From Syntrophales bacterium (GTDB lineage Bacteria; Desulfobacterota; Syntrophia; Syntrophales; UBA2210): 11,581 bases of DNA. Below are positions 8,660-11,581 of the stretch, in pieces. The stretch lies in assembly GCA_030655735.1 (NCBI GenBank), contig JAUSPK010000118.1:1-11581 (forward strand). The letters run 5' to 3'. Each line of letters begins with the position of its first letter. Within the stretch, counting starts at the first letter, position 1. The notes beneath the pieces were generated by a model. The model ran no database searches. It saw only the letters and a list, made by a program, of their open reading frames with translations, and was not told the DNA's origin. The translations under genes and the position numbers were made by a program.

Positions 8660-8735
8660 TTCGGTAACATCGAATTATGAGTCAACGATCCCTTTCATTC
8701 ATCTCTTTGGATAACATTTAATGCGAGGCAATTCG
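8660..8735. repeat. pair of imperfect direct repeats, probable IS end
   Basis: Copy one (8660-8687) reads TTCGGTAACAT..AATTATGAGTCAA; copy two (8706-8735) reads TTTGGATAACAT..AATGCGAGGCAA. They share TTxGG(A)TAACAT, AAT, GAG and CAA in order with one or two small gaps. They begin 28 bases upstream of the start codon of the transposase remnant, exactly where the terminal transposase-binding sites of such an element would be. Two copies 46 bases apart fit a bipartite terminus, or two decayed ends next to each other. Confidence 0.45.
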
Positions 8736-8751
8736 CGGGGCCTTTGATGTG

Positions 8752-8778
8752 TTGACTTTTTTGAAGGGGAAGGATAAT
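8752..8778 (+). promoter_or_regulatory. candidate promoter of the CNNM-CNNM-glmU operon
   Basis: TTGACT (8752-8757; five of six to the -35 consensus) and GATAAT (8773-8778; five of six to the -10 consensus) are separated by 15 bases, two short of optimal. Transcription would begin near 8785 and leave a leader of about 100 bases before the preferred TTG start at 8885. It lies immediately beside the mobile-element repeats, so part of it may have come with the element. Confidence 0.4.
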
Positions 8779-8805
8779 CTACGGGAAATTGAAGGGTTTG
8801 GTTGC

Positions 8806-8827
8806 TTCTCCTCCCTGTCGGGGAGAA
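8806..8827 (+). promoter_or_regulatory. hairpin in the leader of the first CNNM gene
   Basis: TTCTCCTC (8806-8813) pairs with GGGGAGAA (8820-8827), eight pairs including one T-G, closing a six-base loop. It is followed by AAAGG rather than a T run, so it is not a terminator as such. It lies within the predicted leader RNA between the promoter and the TTG at 8885. It might affect translation, but no known Mg2+ or other riboswitch fold was recognised. Confidence 0.35.
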
Positions 8828-8884
8828 AAGGCTGCGGCTGAGCACATCAAGGGTTACCTTACGTGCGAGAGATTATTAAAAACA

Positions 8885-10153
8885 TTGGAATACGAACTTA
8901 CCTTTAATCTCATCTTGTTGGTTATCCTGCTCGTCCTATCGGCATTCTTTTCCGGTTCCGAGGCGGCCCTGTTTTTTCTTACTCCCCTCCATCTCCACAA
9001 GATGAAGGAGGAAAAAATTCCCTTTACGGCCTCCGTCCAGAAACTCCTCGGTCGCCCCCGGAGACTTCTCGTCACCATTCTTACAGGGAATGAGTCCGTC
9101 AATATCACCCTTGCCGCCCTGACGACGTCCGTCTCCATCTATCTCTTCGGAACCGAAGGTAAATGGTTTGCAATAGCCGTTGCAAGTATCACGCTTATTA
9201 TCTTCGGCGAGGCGATACCAAAGAACTTCGCGGTTGTCCATCCCCTGAGGTTTTCCAGTGCTGTTGCCCTTCCGCTGGTTCTGTTATCCGGCCTGCTGCG
9301 CCCGGTGGGCTGGTCCCTCGAAAAGGTATCAGACCTGTTTGTATTTCTCTTCAGCAGGGAGAGGCAGGCAGGGGACGAGGCGCTGACCGAAGACGCCTTC
9401 AAGGCCCTGGTCGATGCGGGCCATCAGGAGGGGGCGCTGGAAGAATCCCAGAAGGATCTGATCCACAAGGTATTTAAGCTTGCCGACACGAGGGTGTCGG
9501 ACATCATGATCCCGAGAGTTGACATGTTCTGCCTCCCGGTCTCCATGGATATACAGGGAATAGAACGGGACATCATACAGGAACGCGTATCCAGGATACC
9601 CGTCTATGGCGCGGACAGGGACAACATCCTGGGAATCCTGCACGCCAAACATCTGTTGGCTGAAATAGCAAAGGGGAAGAAGAGGGGAGGATGGCAGCAC
9701 CTGATCAAGAACCCCTACTTCGTTCCCATGGAAAAAAGGGCGGACCAGATGCTCAGAGAATTTCAGAGAAGACGTCTCCAGATGGCCATCGTGGTTGACG
9801 AGTATGGGGGAGTGGCCGGACTGGTGACCCTGTATGATATCCTCGGGAATCTTTTCGTTGATATCTATGAAGAAAACGGTGGCACCCGCGAAATGTTTCG
9901 CCGGATCAGTGAAGATACGTTTACGGTCTCCGGCATGATGGATATTGAGGATTTCAGTGAACTTGTAGATATACCGATTGTAACGGAGGAGTTTGACACG
10001 GCGGGAGGGTTCGTATTTCACCTGTTTGGAAAACTGCCGGCGGAGGGTGAGGGAATATCGGTTGAAGGTTATACCTTCACGGTGGAGAAGATTGACAAGG
10101 CGAGAATACTGAGCATCCGCATCACGAAGAGGGAGGGACCGCACGATGACTGA
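8885..10153 (+). CDS. CNNM/CorC-HlyC family membrane protein (DUF21-CBS-CBS-CorC domain), first copy
   Basis: An inner-membrane protein of the CNNM/CorC family, whose members handle Mg2+ (or Co2+) efflux; older names call them hemolysin-like. With the TTG start at 8885 it is 422 residues, the usual length. The DUF21 domain (about 1-160) has hydrophobic segments at 8-22, 72-90, 94-107 and 126-156, with SGSE at 23-26, GNESVN at 68-73 and GEAIPK at 108-113, the motifs around the ion site in this family. A CBS pair follows at about 205-325, including VVDEYGG, then a CorC/HlyC domain to the end. The frame is open back to a TTG at 8789 (454 residues), but that start falls only some four bases after the predicted transcription start and the extra residues are not typical. 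Neither TTG has a strong ribosome binding site. The gene uses ten ATA codons and AGR for 15 of 25 arginines. Confidence 0.9.
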   Translation: MEYELTFNLILLVILLVLSAFFSGSEAALFFLTPLHLHKMKEEKIPFTASVQKLLGRPRRLLVTILTGNESVNITLAALTTSVSIYLFGTEGKWFAIAVASITLIIFGEAIPKNFAVVHPLRFSSAVALPLVLLSGLLRPVGWSLEKVSDLFVFLFSRERQAGDEALTEDAFKALVDAGHQEGALEESQKDLIHKVFKLADTRVSDIMIPRVDMFCLPVSMDIQGIERDIIQERVSRIPVYGADRDNILGILHAKHLLAEIAKGKKRGGWQHLIKNPYFVPMEKRADQMLREFQRRRLQMAIVVDEYGGVAGLVTLYDILGNLFVDIYEENGGTREMFRRISEDTFTVSGMMDIEDFSELVDIPIVTEEFDTAGGFVFHLFGKLPAEGEGISVEGYTFTVEKIDKARILSIRITKREGPHDD

Positions 10154-11438
10154 TCTCCTGTTTTTCCTCCCTATTCTCATATTCCTCTTCCTGGAAGGGC
10201 TCTTTTCCGGGGGAGAGATCTCTCTGGTAGCCTGCGATATCAATATCATGAGACGCAAGGCAAAAAAGGGATCGCGCTCCGCAGCCATGGCGTTGAAACT
10301 GATGGAAAAGCCGGAGTGGTTTCTGGCCACGACGCTGACCGGCACGAATCTCTGCACCGTCACCAACACCGCTCTCACCACGGCCCTGTTTATGTCTCTG
10401 TTCGGAACCGAAAAGGGTGCAATCCTCGCCATCGTCGTCATGATACCCCTCATCCTGATAGTAGGAGAGGTGATACCGAAAAGCATCTTTCAGCAGAACG
10501 CGGACCGCCTGGCGCCTAAAATTTCCTGGTTTTTATGGATCGCCTCGTGGGTTTTGTATCCCGTAGTCTTCTTGATCTCAAGGATCTCTCGAAGGGTCCT
10601 CTCCGCGTTCTCAGGGAACAAGGATCTCGCGTATGCCTCTTACATCACGAAGCACGGACTGGAATCACTCCTGCGGGATGGGAAAAGCGGAGATATCATG
10701 AAGTCGGAAAAGGAGATGATACAGAGGATCTTCGATTTTTCCGATTCCACGGCCGGTCAGATCATGGTCCCCCTCTCCAATGTAACCGTCCTCCCCGCAC
10801 ACACGACCATCAGCGAGGCCACCCCTATTATTGTCGGTAAGGGGTATTCTCAGATACCCGTTTACAGCGATCAGATATTCAACATTATAGGGGTATTATA
10901 TTCTTTTGACATCCTCGAGGCCCTCTACAGGAAAGATCAGGGGCTTCTCTCTCCCGATGAAGTCTGTGTTGAAAATTATACGAAAAAAAATGTCCTGTAC
11001 ATACCTGAAACGAAACTGGCAAAAGAACTCTTCTTTGAACTACAGAGCAGGAGAGAACATATGGCCGTCATCGTTGACGAATATGGCGGGGCCGTCGGGA
11101 TTGTCACCATCGAAGACATCCTGGAAGAAATCGTCGGCGAAATTGAAGACGAGTACCACAGTGATGGCGCGGTGTTGTATAGAAAGGTCGGGCCGGGGAG
11201 ATATCTCTTTGACGCGCAGGCAAAGATAGATACCGTCCGCAGTCTGATACCCGTTCATATTCCCCAGGGAGACTATGAAACGCTGGGCGGGTTTCTGCTG
11301 TACAAGATGGGGAAAATCCCCAAGAGAAGGGATATCTTCAAACATGAGACGATCACCTTTGTCATCGAGGATGCCGACATGAAGATGATCCGGGAAATAT
11401 TGGTAATACTCCCTCCTGGCATGGACCTGCTCAGGTAG
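10146..11438 (+). CDS. CNNM/CorC-HlyC family membrane protein (DUF21-CBS-CBS-CorC domain), second copy
   Basis: A 430-residue paralogue of the preceding protein with the same architecture. The DUF21 membrane domain (about 1-155) begins with a hydrophobic helix (4-20), FSGGE at 20-24, TLTGTNLCTVTNTALTT at 63-79 and GEVIPK at 107-112, then a further hydrophobic stretch at 127-145. A CBS pair spans about 205-330 (MVPLSNVTVL, IVDEYGGAVGIVTIEDILEEIVGEI), followed by an acidic linker EDEY and a CorC/HlyC domain (345-425). It should sit in the inner membrane and take part in divalent cation transport, by family. Its ATG overlaps the end of the first gene by eight bases (ATGACTGA), with GGAGGG eight bases ahead, so the two are translationally coupled and likely made in similar amounts. 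The two copies are clearly diverged, so this is not a recent duplication. Confidence 0.92.
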   Translation: MTDLLFFLPILIFLFLEGLFSGGEISLVACDINIMRRKAKKGSRSAAMALKLMEKPEWFLATTLTGTNLCTVTNTALTTALFMSLFGTEKGAILAIVVMIPLILIVGEVIPKSIFQQNADRLAPKISWFLWIASWVLYPVVFLISRISRRVLSAFSGNKDLAYASYITKHGLESLLRDGKSGDIMKSEKEMIQRIFDFSDSTAGQIMVPLSNVTVLPAHTTISEATPIIVGKGYSQIPVYSDQIFNIIGVLYSFDILEALYRKDQGLLSPDEVCVENYTKKNVLYIPETKLAKELFFELQSRREHMAVIVDEYGGAVGIVTIEDILEEIVGEIEDEYHSDGAVLYRKVGPGRYLFDAQAKIDTVRSLIPVHIPQGDYETLGGFLLYKMGKIPKRRDIFKHETITFVIEDADMKMIREILVILPPGMDLLR

Positions 11439-11452
11439 AAAGGAACTGTCAC

Positions 11453-11581
11453 ATGATACACCGCCAACAGAGGAGCCTGGCCGCCGTCATCCTGGCGGCC
11501 GGCAAGGGAACACGGATGAAATCCGATCTGACGAAAGTACTGCATCCCATCTGTGGAAGGCCCATGGTATGGTATGTGGCA
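11453..11581 (+). CDS. glmU: bifunctional N-acetylglucosamine-1-phosphate uridyltransferase/acetyltransferase GlmU, N-terminal part
   Basis: The first 43 codons of a gene cut by the right edge. The sequence LAAVILAAGKGTRMKSDLTKVLHP matches the nucleotide-binding signature of the GlmU pyrophosphorylase domain (LAAG.GTRM.S...KVLH...G.PM), followed by GRPMVWYV. GlmU makes UDP-GlcNAc for peptidoglycan and lipopolysaccharide. The position usually held by proline in LPKVLH is threonine (LTKVLH); changes at this site also occur in relatives, so activity need not be affected. AAAGGA lies eight bases before the ATG. It follows the second CNNM gene by 14 bases and is probably in the same transcript. 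The acetyltransferase domain is outside the window, so a stand-alone nucleotidyltransferase cannot be strictly excluded. Confidence 0.88.
   Translation, partial: MIHRQQRSLAAVILAAGKGTRMKSDLTKVLHPICGRPMVWYVA

Larger units (their letters stand above)
8429..8884. other. intergenic region with mobile-element remnant and promoter of the CNNM operon
   Basis: About 450 bases without an intact gene. From left to right: no clear terminator after the acyl-CoA dehydrogenase gene; a 50-codon transposase remnant on the minus strand (8480-8632); a pair of related direct repeats (8660-8735); a candidate promoter (8752-8778); and a leader with a hairpin (8806-8827). The open frame running in from 8373 on the plus strand is a shadow. 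Confidence 0.6.

Overview
The window looks like chromosomal DNA of an anaerobic, moderately GC-rich bacterium, most plausibly a member of the Desulfobacterota (Syntrophia- or Geobacter-like). This rests on gene content: a uvrB-uvrC pair followed by a DUF3467 protein, a reversible short-chain acyl-CoA module, and two CNNM/CorC-type membrane proteins upstream of glmU. No rRNA or other marker gene is present, so the assignment is an inference.

Left block (1-4598, minus strand): four closely spaced genes form an apparent operon transcribed right to left. They are uvrB and uvrC (excision repair), a 94-residue DUF3467 protein of unknown function, and the N-terminal third of a class V PLP aminotransferase that runs off the left edge. 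Gaps are 28, 33 and 42 bases.

Intergenic block 1 (4599-5176): 578 bases separate uvrB from a divergent operon. They hold a candidate uvrB promoter and two compact GC-rich hairpins, but no convincing gene.

Central block (5177-8428, plus strand): thiolase, 3-hydroxyacyl-CoA dehydrogenase and acyl-CoA dehydrogenase form an operon with all catalytic residues intact. Together they cover three of the four core steps of short-chain beta-oxidation or its reversal (acetyl-CoA to butyryl-CoA); enoyl-CoA hydratase and electron-transfer flavoprotein genes are absent. Codon use differs from the flank examined: no ATA codon was seen and AGA/AGG are rare, whereas both are common in the first CNNM/CorC gene. 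This suggests the block was acquired separately.

Intergenic block 2 (8429-8884): a 50-codon remnant of a transposase gene on the minus strand, with an intact ribosome binding site; a pair of imperfect direct repeats where that element's end should lie; and a candidate promoter plus leader hairpin for the next operon.

Right block (8885-11581, plus strand): two CNNM/CorC-type proteins (DUF21 membrane domain, CBS pair, CorC/HlyC C-terminal domain) whose reading frames overlap by 8 bases, followed after 14 bases by the start of glmU, cut by the right edge.

No CRISPR array, tRNA, rRNA, phage gene or recognisable defence system was seen. The parts most worth following are the codon-use island bordered by mobile-element debris, the uvrBC/DUF3467/aminotransferase operon, and the overlapping CNNM pair with its leader hairpin.
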